Under the pieces are notes generated by a model, which was not told where the DNA came from, did not search any database, and was given only the letters and a program-made list of their open reading frames with translations. Both the position numbers and the translations under genes were made by a program. From Deinobacterium chartae (GTDB taxonomy: Bacteria > Deinococcota > Deinococci > Deinococcales > Deinococcaceae), in the NCBI RefSeq assembly GCF_014202645.1, contig NZ_JACHHG010000007.1, positions 78,556 through 142,555 of the forward strand: a stretch of 64,000 nt of DNA, given 5' to 3'. Below, in pieces: positions 1 to 7,990 of the stretch. Each line of letters begins with the position of its first letter. The first letter of the stretch is position 1.

Positions 1-965
1 TCCCAGGCGCACGCGAAACGCTCGAGTCCCTCGGCCACGCTCACCCGTGGAGCATACCCCAAGTCGCGCCGCGCCGCCGAGATGTCCAAGGTGGCGCTGC
101 GCGCCACGACCGACACGGTGTAGCGGGTCAGCACGGGCTCTCCCAGCCCCAGCGCCGCGTGCACCCCCTCGAGCAGGGCCGCAGCCCCGAAAGCAACCTG
201 AAACGGCAGCCTGCGGCCCGGTCCCGGCAGGCCCAGGCGGTCCGCCAGGCGGCGCACCGCAGGCCACAGCCGTACCGGCTCGCCGTTGGTGATGTTGTAG
301 GTTCCGCCCACGGCCGCAGCACTTCGTGCCGCCAGCAGCAGGGCGTCCACCGCGTTGTCGATGTAGGTCAGGTCGGTCACGGTGTCCTCGGAGCCGATCA
401 CCGGCAAACGGCCGCGCTCCAGGGCGGCCAGCAACCGGGGCAACACCGATGTGTCGCCGGGCCCGAACAGCGCGCGCGGGCGCAGCACCACCGCCTCGAG
501 GCCCCGGGCTTGCCCTGCGGCCACCTCGTGTTCCGCCGCGCGCTTGGTGGCGGCGTAGGCGTTGACCGGCCGGGGCAGCGGATGGTCCTCGCGGACCTGG
601 AGCCCGCCGCCGTAACGAAAGTACAGACTGGGCGTGGACACGTGCACCAGGCGGGCCCCCGCGTTCAGACAGGCCTGGACCACCTGGCGCGTACCCAGCA
701 CGTTGGCGGCGTAAAACGCGCGGTGCGGCCCCCACGGAGACGACCGCGCCGCGCAGTGAAACACCGTATCGCAGCCCTGTACGGCGGCGCGCAGGCCGCG
801 GGCGTCCTCGAGGTCCAGCGGCACGAAACGGGCACCCAGCGCGCTCAGGGCTGCGCCCCGCTGCGGGTCGCGGCCCAGGGCGCGCACCTCGAGGCCCTCG
901 GCCAGCAAGCGTCGGGTCAGGGCTCCCCCGAGAAACCCGGTCGCGCCGGTCACCGCCACGGTCAC
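1..965 (-). CDS. NAD-dependent epimerase/dehydratase (3-beta-HSD-like), 3' end cut off by window edge
   Basis: Translating the minus strand from the GTG at 965 gives an open frame of 321 codons that runs off the left edge. The N-terminus has the Rossmann glycine motif TGATGFLGG (about residues 6-14), and an extended-SDR active-site motif YAATK lies near residue 140. The family uses NAD(P) to oxidise, epimerise or decarboxylate sugar or lipid substrates; the substrate is not visible here. Its GTG overlaps the TGA of the ATP-grasp gene upstream (GTGA, 962-965), so the two are translationally coupled and probably act in one pathway. An in-frame GTG at 959 is an alternative start. The pair could belong to a lipid or secondary-metabolite cluster continuing to the left; that is inference. 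Confidence 0.85.
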   Translation of the reverse strand, partial: MTVAVTGATGFLGGALTRRLLAEGLEVRALGRDPQRGAALSALGARFVPLDLEDARGLRAAVQGCDTVFHCAARSSPWGPHRAFYAANVLGTRQVVQACLNAGARLVHVSTPSLYFRYGGGLQVREDHPLPRPVNAYAATKRAAEHEVAAGQARGLEAVVLRPRALFGPGDTSVLPRLLAALERGRLPVIGSEDTVTDLTYIDNAVDALLLAARSAAAVGGTYNITNGEPVRLWPAVRRLADRLGLPGPGRRLPFQVAFGAAALLEGVHAALGLGEPVLTRYTVSVVARSATLDISAARRDLGYAPRVSVAEGLERFACAW

Positions 966-2113
966 ACGCGGCTCCCGTTGTACTCGATGTCCCAGGTGGA
1001 AGCTTCCAGCGGCGAGATACCGCGACGCCAGCCCAGGGCCAGCAGCCATGCGGCCGAGCGCAGCTGCGCGCGGGCCGGGACAGCGTCACCCGGGCGCGCG
1101 ATCACATCGCGGCTCTGGCGCAGCGCCCGCCACAGGTCGCCGCACGCGGGCCGGCCCAGCAGGCGCAGCAGCAGGGCCGTGTGCAGGGCGTACGCGCAGT
1201 TCCCGTCGGGCTCCAGCACGCCCGCCTCCCCCGCCTCCCGGCCGAGCAGCCCCTCGACCACCTGCGCCTGCCCGGCGAACAGGTGAATGCCGCTGGTCAG
1301 GCGCGGGTTGCATTCGATGGCCGCGACCCGGCCGTCCACCCCTTCTACGAAATCAAAGGCGATCTGACCGCTGAAGCGGCGGGCAGCCACGAAACGCTCC
1401 ACCCAGGCGCGCACCGCTGCATGCCGCTCGGCACGAAAAACCACGCTCGCTCCCGCCCCGGCGGTCAGGGTTGCGGCGTAGCAGGCGTGCGCGCACAACC
1501 GCCCCTCGCGGGCGACCGAGTAGCTGCACAGCACCCGCCCCCGCAGGTAACGCTGCGCGACCCAGCGCTCGCCCGGCAGAGGCTGCCAGCGCCGCAGCGC
1601 GGCCGGTGAGGGACGCAGCCGGGTACGGGCGGCGAAGCGCGAATGGGTGGGCTTGAGCACCCACTCGCGCGGGTCCCCCAGCGCCCGCAGGTCCTCCGGG
1701 CCGCGCAGCGGCCGCGTCTCGGGCACCTCGAGGCCCAAGCCGGCCGCGAGTCGCACAAAGCGTTCCTTGTCGTGCAGTTCCTCGAGGACGCCGAGCGGTT
1801 CGCAGGCGACGGGGCACACCGCCTCGAGATCAGACCGGAAACGCGCCACCCAAAAGATCTCCTCGCAGGTCGGCACGATCAGGTCCGCGCGTTCCAGCAG
1901 GGCGATGCGGGCCAGTTCGGCCGCGAAGGCCGAACTGGCCCAGCGCGGCGGAGGCAGGCGGTAGCGCCGCGCCACCGCCCGCGAGGCTCCGGCCAGATCG
2001 CACGGCGCGCTCTCGGCGCTGATGACCTCGCAGCCTGCCGCGTGCAGCAAACGGGCGAGCTCGAGCGTGGCTGGAGCGCGTCCTCCGGTCAGCAGCACCC
2101 GCAAAGGTCTCAT
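962..2113 (-). CDS. ATP-grasp domain-containing ligase
   Basis: 383 residues. The order is a pre-ATP-grasp Rossmann-like domain (residues 1-110), HDKERF (114-119), the ATP-binding lysine in WVLKPTHS (151-158) and the metal-binding motif ECNPR (267-271). ATP-grasp enzymes join a carboxylate to an amine or thiol through an acyl-phosphate; the substrates are unknown here. A TATACT -10 box on the minus strand (2127-2122) ends 8 bases before the ATG with no Shine-Dalgarno, suggesting a leaderless or nearly leaderless mRNA. It is translationally coupled to the epimerase at 1-965. The divergent AraC-family gene starts 72 bases away. Confidence 0.8.
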   Translation of the reverse strand: MRPLRVLLTGGRAPATLELARLLHAAGCEVISAESAPCDLAGASRAVARRYRLPPPRWASSAFAAELARIALLERADLIVPTCEEIFWVARFRSDLEAVCPVACEPLGVLEELHDKERFVRLAAGLGLEVPETRPLRGPEDLRALGDPREWVLKPTHSRFAARTRLRPSPAALRRWQPLPGERWVAQRYLRGRVLCSYSVAREGRLCAHACYAATLTAGAGASVVFRAERHAAVRAWVERFVAARRFSGQIAFDFVEGVDGRVAAIECNPRLTSGIHLFAGQAQVVEGLLGREAGEAGVLEPDGNCAYALHTALLLRLLGRPACGDLWRALRQSRDVIARPGDAVPARAQLRSAAWLLALGWRRGISPLEASTWDIEYNGSRV

Positions 2114-2185
2114 GATGGGTCAGTATACGCGGCAAGGTAGGACAAGTTCCCAACCGGCCCACCGCGCTGTCCGTATGCTGAAAAC

Positions 2186-3001
2186 ATGCCCGCAGAAAGC
2201 GCGCGTTTCTGGCACGAGGAAGCCCTGGGCGGCTTCGACCTGCTCAGCGCGCACTACATCACCCACAGCTTCGCTCCGCACTCGCACGAGGGCTACACCT
2301 TCGGCATCCTCGAGCAGGGCGTGGAAGCCTTCCGCCACCAGGGCTCGCGGCTGCACGCCAGCGCCGAGCAGATCGTGCTGGTTCATCCGGACGTGATCCA
2401 CACCGGCTACGCCCCGCTCGAGGACGGCTGGACCTACCGGATGTACTACCTTGCCGACGGGGTGCTCGAGCGGGTCGCGCGCGAGCTGGGTCTGCGCAAC
2501 GCCCCGTATTTTCCCGATCCGGTCATGAATGACCCGCTGCTGTACCGCGAGCTCGCTGCGCTGCACCGCGACCTCGAGGGGCCGCTCTCGCCGCTCGAGC
2601 GTGAGGGGCGGGCCCTGGCCGCCTTCTCGCGGCTGCTGCTGCGGCAGGCCCGCGGCGTGCGCCCCCCGCCGGCGGCCGTGGACAGCGGTGCGGTCCGGGT
2701 GGCCCGCGACTACCTCGAGGCGCACTACGCGCGCGGCGTGACCCTGGAAGAACTCGCCCGGGCCGCCGGCCTGAGCCCGTTTCACCTGTCCCGCCGCTTT
2801 CACCTCGAGGTGGGGCTGCCGCCGCACGCCTACCAGACCCTGCTGCGCGTCCGGCAGGCCTCGCGGCTGCTGCGCGCCGGACTCGCTCCGGCACAGGTGG
2901 CCCTCGAGGTGGGGTTTGCCGACCAGAGCCACCTAACCCGGGTGTTCCGCCGCCACCACGGCGTCACGCCGGCCCTGTACGCCCGCGCAAGAACGTTCTA
3001 G
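2186..3001 (+). CDS. AraC family transcriptional regulator
   Basis: 271 residues. The N-terminal half is a cupin-type sensor domain of AraC_binding type, with histidines in SFAPHSHEGY. The C-terminal about 100 residues are the double helix-turn-helix: LEELARAAGLSPFHLSRRF, then VALEVGFADQSHLTRVFRRH. It ends with the usual G-V-T-P-A-x-Y tail. The ATG has no Shine-Dalgarno; a TATGCT box (2174-2179) ends 6 bases upstream, so the mRNA is probably leaderless. Only 34 bases separate it from azlC, so it may control the AzlCD exporter, a common arrangement in which AraC- or Lrp-type regulators flank azlCD. Confidence 0.92.
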   Translation: MPAESARFWHEEALGGFDLLSAHYITHSFAPHSHEGYTFGILEQGVEAFRHQGSRLHASAEQIVLVHPDVIHTGYAPLEDGWTYRMYYLADGVLERVARELGLRNAPYFPDPVMNDPLLYRELAALHRDLEGPLSPLEREGRALAAFSRLLLRQARGVRPPPAAVDSGAVRVARDYLEAHYARGVTLEELARAAGLSPFHLSRRFHLEVGLPPHAYQTLLRVRQASRLLRAGLAPAQVALEVGFADQSHLTRVFRRHHGVTPALYARARTF

Positions 3002-3035
3002 TTCCGCGCCGCCGCCAGGACGTACACTGACCCGC

Positions 3036-3728
3036 ATGAACGACTTCCTGCGCGGTTTTCGGGCCGTGCTGCCGCTGTGGCTGGGCATGATTCCCTTCGG
3101 GCTCGCGTACGCGGTAACCGCGCGCAGCGCCGGACTCTCCTTTTTTGAAACGCAGACCATGAGTGTGCTGGTCTTCGCGGGCGGCGCGCAGTTCTCGGCG
3201 GCCGGCATGTTCGCGGCCGGAGCGGCTCCGGCATCGATCATCCTCACCACCCTGCTGCTCAACGCGCGGCACCTGCTCTACGGTCTGTCCCTCTCGAGGA
3301 CCCTGCCGCTCGCCGGGTGGCGGCGCGCGGTTGGAGCGCACTTTCTGACCGACGAGGCCTACGGCATCACCACCCTCGAGGCCCGTCCCACCTTCGCCTA
3401 CCTGCTGGGCGCGGAGATGAGCGTGTTCTTCTCGTGGAACGCCGCCACCGCCCTGGGCGCGTGGCTGGGAGCGAGTGTGCCGGACCCCAGGGCGCTGGGC
3501 GTGGATTTCGTGTTCCCGCTCGCCTTCTTGGCCCTGCTCGTCCCGCTGCTGCGCGGCGCGGTCGAGCTGTGGGTGGCCCTGATCAGCGCACTGGCCGCCG
3601 TGGCCCTCGCGCAGGTGTTGCCCGGCGGACTGATGATCCTGACCGTCGCCATCGGCGGCAGCCTGCTGGGCGCATGGCTGACCCGCCCGCGTCCGGAGCT
3701 GCCCGGCCAGCGGAAAGAGACCGCATGA
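3036..3728 (+). CDS. azlC: AzlC family branched-chain amino acid exporter, large subunit
   Basis: 230 residues with several hydrophobic segments. The family-typical start is FRAVLPLWLGMIPFGLAYAV, followed by LNARHLLYGLSLS and an acidic TDEAYG stretch. AzlC pairs with the small AzlD subunit to export branched-chain amino acids or analogues through the inner membrane; the exact substrate cannot be read from sequence. A TACACT box (3023-3028) ends 7 bases before the ATG, so it can be transcribed separately from the AraC gene. The stop overlaps the azlD start (ATGA, 3725-3728). Confidence 0.9.
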   Translation: MNDFLRGFRAVLPLWLGMIPFGLAYAVTARSAGLSFFETQTMSVLVFAGGAQFSAAGMFAAGAAPASIILTTLLLNARHLLYGLSLSRTLPLAGWRRAVGAHFLTDEAYGITTLEARPTFAYLLGAEMSVFFSWNAATALGAWLGASVPDPRALGVDFVFPLAFLALLVPLLRGAVELWVALISALAAVALAQVLPGGLMILTVAIGGSLLGAWLTRPRPELPGQRKETA

Positions 3729-4021
3729 GCCCGCTGCTGACCATCGCGCTGATGGGCGTGGTCACGTACCTGTCGCGCTACCTGGGCTTCGCGCTGGGAC
3801 ACCTCGAGCTGCCCGACTTCTGGCTGCGCTTCTTGCGTTTTGTGCCCATCGCGGTGTTCGCCGCGCTGGTCGCACCCGAACTGCCCGGCACCAGCGGCGA
3901 GGCCCCGCAGCGGCTGCTGGCCGCCGCCATGGCTGCCGTGGCCATCTGGCGTTTCGGACAGCTGTGGCTGGGGCTGGCAGTGGGCCTGCTCGCGTTCTGG
4001 GTGCTGCGCGGCCTGTTCTGA
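3725..4021 (+). CDS. azlD: AzlD family branched-chain amino acid exporter, small subunit
   Basis: 98 residues, starting at the ATG that overlaps the azlC stop. It is strongly hydrophobic with about three to four membrane segments, and contains TYLSRYLGFALG and LRFVPIAVFAALVAPEL, both typical of AzlD. It is the small partner of AzlC. The 4-base overlap implies translational coupling and equal stoichiometry. Confidence 0.9.
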   Translation: MSPLLTIALMGVVTYLSRYLGFALGHLELPDFWLRFLRFVPIAVFAALVAPELPGTSGEAPQRLLAAAMAAVAIWRFGQLWLGLAVGLLAFWVLRGLF

Positions 4022-4064
4022 AGTGCCCTGTCCCCCGCCCCGCACCGGATCAAGGAGACCCAAG

Positions 4065-4589
4065 ATGTTCGAGCGTTTCAGTACCACCACGATCAAACGC
4101 GGCCTGCTGCTGTTCTGGGCGCTGTGGCTCACGGTAGTCGTCATCACCAATCTGCTCGATGCCCTGAGGGCCCTCGAGCTGCTGCCCGCGTCGTTCGCAC
4201 TCGCCTCGGGCAACTACCGCTGGATCTTGGACACGGTAAAGCCCTTGGGGCTTCCCGTCTGGCTCAGCAGCACGCTGTTTGCGGGCGTGATCGTGTGGGA
4301 AGCGCTGGCTGCCACCCTGTTCTGGCGTGCCCTGATCCGCTTCCGCGACCGTCCGATGCTCCTCGAGGCGGCGGCGGTGACGGCGTTCGTGGTGAACCTG
4401 GCGCTGTGGGCCGCTTTTCAGGTGCTCGACGAGGTGGTGCTGGCCTTCGGTCCCGAGGGCGTGCACCGCGCGATTTTCGGCAACGCGCTGCTGACCCTGC
4501 TGGTCTTTTACCTGCTGCCCGCCCGCAGCGGCGACGGACGCTCCAGCGAGGCCTCGAGGGACGCGGCCAGCGTGACGCCCAGGGCGTAG
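4065..4589 (+). CDS. Hypothetical small integral membrane protein
   Basis: 174 residues with about four hydrophobic segments (near residues 11-30, 60-80, 100-120 and 140-155). The start is set by a good Shine-Dalgarno, AAGGAGA, at 4052-4058, 6 bases before the ATG. I do not recognise the family with certainty. It lies 43 bases after azlD and may be cotranscribed with it. The last 82 bases, coding for a hydrophilic tail, overlap the 3' end of the convergent DUF2809-like gene. Confidence 0.65.
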   Translation: MFERFSTTTIKRGLLLFWALWLTVVVITNLLDALRALELLPASFALASGNYRWILDTVKPLGLPVWLSSTLFAGVIVWEALAATLFWRALIRFRDRPMLLEAAAVTAFVVNLALWAAFQVLDEVVLAFGPEGVHRAIFGNALLTLLVFYLLPARSGDGRSSEASRDAASVTPRA

Positions 4590-4891
4590 GCCAGCAGGTC
4601 CAGCGGGTCGAAGTGCCGCCCCAGCAGCAGTTCGCCCGCCCCGCCCGAGGGGGTGACCCGCAGGGCCTGGGCGAGTTCTACCAGCAGGCCGGCTCCCAGG
4701 CTGAGCCCCGCACGCACCGAACGCGACCAGCGGGTCAGGGCTCCCAGCACAAAAAACAGCAGGGCCGTCGCCAGCAGGTCTCCCAGCGTGCCGCGCACCC
4801 AGGTACGTCCGGGGCCGCCGTACAGCACCACGGCAACCTCGCCGGCCAAACAGACGGCGGCCAGCGCGGCGCGCCGGACCGCCGGACTCAT
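4508..4891 (-). CDS. DUF2809-like small membrane protein
   Basis: 127 residues, starting at the ATG that overlaps the mscL stop (ATGA). Three to four hydrophobic segments are visible, and the C-terminus has the acidic-tyrosine pattern FDPLDLLAYALGV that I associate with DUF2809 and VanZ-like proteins. Function is unknown. It is translationally coupled to mscL. A longer frame exists upstream inside mscL, but the coupled ATG is the natural start. Confidence 0.65.
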   Translation of the reverse strand: MSPAVRRAALAAVCLAGEVAVVLYGGPGRTWVRGTLGDLLATALLFFVLGALTRWSRSVRAGLSLGAGLLVELAQALRVTPSGGAGELLLGRHFDPLDLLAYALGVTLAASLEASLERPSPLRAGSR

Positions 4892-5331
4892 GCCTGGCCG
4901 GCGGTTTGCGCCGAAACGTCCGCTTCGGGCTGCCACGAGGTGCAGTTCGGGCAACGCCGCGCCTTGATCGGTATTTCCGAGGTGCAGTCGGGGCAGGCTT
5001 TGGTGGTCGGGTCCTTGGGCGGTTCCCGGCGTGCCCGGGCGATCAGGGCGTTGACCGGGGTCACGATCAGGAAGTACACGATCGCCGCGGTCAACAGAAA
5101 CTGCAACACCACGTTGATGAAGGCACCGTACTTGAAATCGTTGCCGTTGAGGGTGAAGTGCAGTTGCGAGAAGTCCGGCAGACCGCCCACCGCCCCGATC
5201 AGCGGGGTTACGAAACCGTCTACCAAGCCCTTGATGACGTTGTTGAACGCCGCGCCGATCACCACGCCGACCGCGAGGTCCACGACGTTGCCGCGCAGCA
5301 GGAACTTCTTGAATCCCTCGAGGGTGCTCAC
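4888..5331 (-). CDS. mscL: Large-conductance mechanosensitive channel MscL with C-terminal zinc ribbon
   Basis: 147 residues. The MscL core is residues 1-100: FKKFLLRGNVVDLAVGVVIG (the S1/TM1 pore helix), a periplasmic loop, and TM2 in LQFLLTAAIVYFLIVTPVN. MscL opens on membrane tension and releases solutes during osmotic downshock. The usual C-terminal helix bundle is replaced or extended by two CxxC pairs (C113, C116, C127, C130) that look like a zinc ribbon. The GTG start has no Shine-Dalgarno; a TAAAAT box (5343-5338) ends 6 bases upstream, so the mRNA is probably leaderless. It overlaps the DUF2809-like gene by 4 bases. Confidence 0.95.
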   Translation of the reverse strand: MSTLEGFKKFLLRGNVVDLAVGVVIGAAFNNVIKGLVDGFVTPLIGAVGGLPDFSQLHFTLNGNDFKYGAFINVVLQFLLTAAIVYFLIVTPVNALIARARREPPKDPTTKACPDCTSEIPIKARRCPNCTSWQPEADVSAQTAGQA

Positions 5332-5399
5332 CGGGTCATTTTACCGTGCTCGCCCGGATGGATCCGGGCCACAGAAGCGCTTGAAAAACACAGCGCGGT

Positions 5400-5882
5400 T
5401 TACCCGCGCGCCCGGGAGCGTTTGGGGGGGCTGTAGCGCGCATCGTAGCGCGCGATCACGCCCGGAAGGACAAAGAACGGTGCGGCGACCATGAGCCAGA
5501 ACACCCAGTCCGGGTAGCTGAGCCCGACGCGGGGCAGCACCTGGTTGAGGGTGGCGATCACCAAGAAGGCGGTGGAGTTGAGCATCCAGCCGTAGTGCGT
5601 CTTGAGCCACGCGCGGCCCAGGCGACGTTTGAACCAGATGGCGGTCATCGCAATCACGACGCAGGCCATGCCCAGGGCGTTGAGCACCTCGAACGAGCTG
5701 ATGTCCGGATCGGCGGCGCCCAGGATGAATCCGGCCACGGTCAGGATCACCCAGGAGATCACGTACACCCGTCCGGCACGGCGGTGAGTCAGGCTTCCCG
5801 GCTGAGCGCGCAGAGCGCTGGCGGCAGCGACCAGGGCGGCGACCGCACCGCCAACGTGGAGAAGCAGCAGGACCAGATGCAT
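5400..5882 (-). CDS. DUF2306 family membrane protein
   Basis: 160 residues with about four transmembrane helices. It has the family pattern of THRRAGRVYVISW near residue 32 and LKTHYGWMLNSTAFLV in the middle, with conserved histidines that could bind haem or metal; that last point is a guess. The function of the family is unknown. It stands alone between mscL and the sigma factor gene, on the same strand as both. Confidence 0.75.
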   Translation of the reverse strand: MHLVLLLLHVGGAVAALVAAASALRAQPGSLTHRRAGRVYVISWVILTVAGFILGAADPDISSFEVLNALGMACVVIAMTAIWFKRRLGRAWLKTHYGWMLNSTAFLVIATLNQVLPRVGLSYPDWVFWLMVAAPFFVLPGVIARYDARYSPPKRSRARG

Positions 5883-5933
5883 CAGGCAGCGGTCCGGGCA
5901 GATGAGTGTGACATTTTCTCATCTTAATGTCTT

Positions 5934-5959
5934 GGGCCGGGTTTCTTGAAACCCGGCCC
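5934..5959. repeat. Inverted repeat, 11-bp stem
   Basis: GGGCCGGGTTT (5934-5944) pairs perfectly with AAACCCGGCCC (5949-5959) around a CTTG loop. It lies between the rpoD terminator and the start of the DUF2306 gene. Neither side has a T-run, so it is not a standard intrinsic terminator. Confidence 0.6.
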
Positions 5960-5980
5960 TGACAGCGCCGGAAGCCAAAG

Positions 5981-6012
5981 GCAAAAACCAGGCCGGAGGA
6001 GCAAGTCCTCCG
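5981..6012 (-). terminator. Probable intrinsic terminator of rpoD
   Basis: On the minus strand a 7-bp stem (CGGAGGA/TCCTCCG, 6012-5994, 5-base loop) lies 17 bases after the rpoD stop and is followed at 5987-5983 by five Ts. Confidence 0.55.
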
Positions 6013-6029
6013 ACCCCCCATCACCGCAA

Positions 6030-7217
6030 TCAGTGGAGAAAATCGCGCAAACCCCGGTTTGCTTGGTACTTGAGCTTGCGCAACGCCTTGGCCTCGATCT
6101 GCCGGACCCACTCGCGGGTCACGTTCAGATGCTGCCCCACCTCCTCGAGGGTGTGCTCGTGCCCGTCGAAAAAGCCGTGACGCAGCTTCAGCACCAGCAC
6201 CTCGCGCTCGTTCAGCGTCTCCAGGGCCCGCTCGAGGGCCGCGCCCAGCATCGCCTGGTTGGCGTTCTCGACCGGCGAGGTGAACTGCTCGTCCGCGATG
6301 AAGTCGCCGTAGACGCTGTCGCCCTCGTCCCCGATCGGCGTTTCCAGCGAGATCGGTTCGCGGCTGACCTTCTGGGTCTCCTCCACCCGCTCCGGATCCC
6401 AGCCGGGGCCCATGGCCTCGGCCAGCTCCTCGGCACTCGGCTCGCGCGACAGTTCGGCTTCGAGCTGTTTGGCCGTGCGGGCCAGGCGGTTGATGGTTTC
6501 GACCATGTGGACCGGCACGCGGATGGTGCGGGACTGATCGGCCAGTGCGCGGGTCACCGACTGACGAATCCACCATGTGGCGTAGGTGCTGAGCTTGAAA
6601 CCGCGGCGGTGGTCGAACTTGTCCACCGCGTGCATCAGGCCACGGTTACCTTCTTGGATCAGGTCGAGCAGGCTCAGGCCGCGACCCGCGTACTTCTTGG
6701 CCACCGAGACGACCAGCCGCAAGTTGGCCTGCACCAGGCCCTGCCTGGCCAGCTCGCCGTCTTCGACCTGCCGCGTCAGCGCACGGCGCTGGCGCTCGGG
6801 CAGCTCCACCGCCTCGAGCTGCTGGCGGGCTGCGCGGCCCTGCTGCATGCGGCGCGCGAGGTCGACTTCCTCCTCGAGCGAGAGCAGCGGCACGCGGCCG
6901 ATCTCGTGCAGGTACTGGCGCAGCGCGTCGCCCCGGCAGGAGGCAGCGGTCTCCTCGAGGAGCGGTTCGTCCTCGTTTTCATCGGCTTCATCGGCCTCCG
7001 GGAGTTCGGTTTCGGCAAGGTCGGCGTCCAGCGCTTCTTCTTCGGTGGGCGGTGTCAGCGGCTCGAGGTCCTCGAGGGCCGCGAGGGTCTGGGGCGTTTC
7101 GGTCTGGGACCGGAGGTGCGCCGCTTCGGTCACGGCGGCCTTGTTGCCGCGCGGGGCACGGGTGCGGCGAGGGCCCAGCTGTGCAGGCTCGTTATGGGTC
7201 ATGGATCGGGTTGGCAT
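6030..7217 (-). CDS. rpoD: RNA polymerase sigma factor, RpoD/SigA type
   Basis: 395 residues. An acidic, low-complexity N-terminus (to about residue 110) is followed by region 1.2 ([20 protein letters not shown]), region 2 ([20 protein letters not shown] and [19 protein letters not shown]), region 3 and region 4.2 ([18 protein letters not shown]). It directs core polymerase to -10/-35 promoters. Two positions differ from the near-universal primary-sigma text: IQEGNRGLM for IQEGNIGLM, and [10 protein letters not shown] for VTRERIRQIE. It could therefore be a group-2 paralogue, although the context suggests the housekeeping factor. The start is supported by GGAG 8 bases upstream. It is preceded at 78 bases by a small helical-protein gene that may be cotranscribed. 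Confidence 0.88.
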   Translation of the reverse strand: MPTRSMTHNEPAQLGPRRTRAPRGNKAAVTEAAHLRSQTETPQTLAALEDLEPLTPPTEEEALDADLAETELPEADEADENEDEPLLEETAASCRGDALRQYLHEIGRVPLLSLEEEVDLARRMQQGRAARQQLEAVELPERQRRALTRQVEDGELARQGLVQANLRLVVSVAKKYAGRGLSLLDLIQEGNRGLMHAVDKFDHRRGFKLSTYATWWIRQSVTRALADQSRTIRVPVHMVETINRLARTAKQLEAELSREPSAEELAEAMGPGWDPERVEETQKVSREPISLETPIGDEGDSVYGDFIADEQFTSPVENANQAMLGAALERALETLNEREVLVLKLRHGFFDGHEHTLEEVGQHLNVTREWVRQIEAKALRKLKYQANRGLRDFLH

Positions 7218-7295
7218 GGGTGTATCTCCGTCTCGTTGGAAAGCAGGAAAAGCAGCTATACCGTTCGTCCAAACCGCGCCCGCATCCCGGTCACC

Positions 7296-7655
7296 TCAGG
7301 CGAGCAGCGGTCCGCCCTCGAGGCGGTCGAGCTCGCCGATCAGGCTGCGTTCGGCCTGGGCGAGGGCCAGGGCGGCCCGTGAGTCGGTGCCGCTGCGGCG
7401 GTAGCGGTCGTAGGCAGCCAGAAAGTCGCGGCTGGTGCTCCAGAACGCCTCGAGGGCAGCGCTGATTTCACCGGCGGACAGGGCCCGGGCAGCCTGGTAC
7501 ATGGCGTGCTTGGCGTTTTCGTGTCGTTGTACGCCCCGGATCACGTTTCCCCGGCGCAGTTCCGCCTTGGCGTCGCGCAGTTCGCGCGCGGCCTGCAAGG
7601 CGGCTTGCAGCGCCTGAGAAACCCGGGGACCGGAGGCGATCAGAGTCATGGTCAT
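7296..7655 (-). CDS. Hypothetical small alpha-helical protein
   Basis: 119 residues, rich in Ala, Arg, Leu and Glu and predicted almost fully helical. No family is recognised and there is no signal peptide or membrane segment. Repeated ALQAALQAARELRD-like heptads suggest a helical bundle or coiled coil. The start at 7655 is chosen because AAGGA lies 6 bases upstream; a second ATG follows at 7649. It lies directly before the sigma factor gene and behind the promoter at 7946-7974, so it may be the first gene of the rpoD transcript. Confidence 0.6.
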   Translation of the reverse strand: MTMTLIASGPRVSQALQAALQAARELRDAKAELRRGNVIRGVQRHENAKHAMYQAARALSAGEISAALEAFWSTSRDFLAAYDRYRRSGTDSRAALALAQAERSLIGELDRLEGGPLLA

Positions 7656-7945
7656 AGAAATCCTTGCCCGCAACACCGCGCCCGCTTGGGGCGCGCTTCG
7701 GGCGGGGAACGCCAACGTTCCCCGTTTGCAATTCAAGCGTGGGCTCAGCGCCCGCACGCCTCTGGGCGAAACCCGAGGCGACCTCGAGGGCCCCGCCGCG
7801 CAGCCCAAAGAGGCTCTGTGGCGTTTGCGGGTCCGGGCGCAGGTTCAGGCGCGTTACGTCAATGCAGGTACGCGCGGTCGGTTGGTTTTGAGGGTAGGGT
7901 TTGAATAGAGCTCTGAGCCGCACAGAGCCGTTAGGGAGCTTATTC
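7656..7945 (-). promoter_or_regulatory. Long leader region between promoter and first gene
   Basis: Transcription from the promoter at 7946-7974 would give about 280 bases of 5' UTR before the gene at 7655. It contains a perfect 8-bp hairpin (GGGGAACG at 7704-7711 with CGTTCCCC at 7716-7723, 4-base loop) about 50 bases before the start codon, and a weaker CTCTG/CAGAG repeat near 7913-7927. Frames in both directions exist but none resembles a protein I know. It is either a regulatory leader or contains an unrecognised small gene. Confidence 0.4.
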
Positions 7946-7974
7946 AGTGTACTCGCTCCAGCCTTTTCTGTCAA
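7946..7974 (-). promoter_or_regulatory. Sigma-70-type promoter (TTGACA - 17 - TACACT)
   Basis: On the minus strand TTGACA (7974-7969) and TACACT (7951-7946) are separated by exactly 17 bases, with AT-rich sequence upstream of -35. This is one of the best -35/-10 pairs in the window. It points at the gene ending at 7296 and the sigma factor gene beyond. Confidence 0.8.
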
Positions 7975-7990
7975 TACCTAAGCAATATTA

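Noticed and set aside
159..1286. 375-codon plus-strand frame at the left end
   Set aside because: It is antisense to the epimerase and ATP-grasp genes, which have clear motifs; the frame itself has none.
7468..7974. 168-codon minus-strand frame across the rpoD-region leader
   Set aside because: It starts inside the -35 box of the promoter at 7946-7974 and runs out of frame through the better-supported gene ending at 7296.
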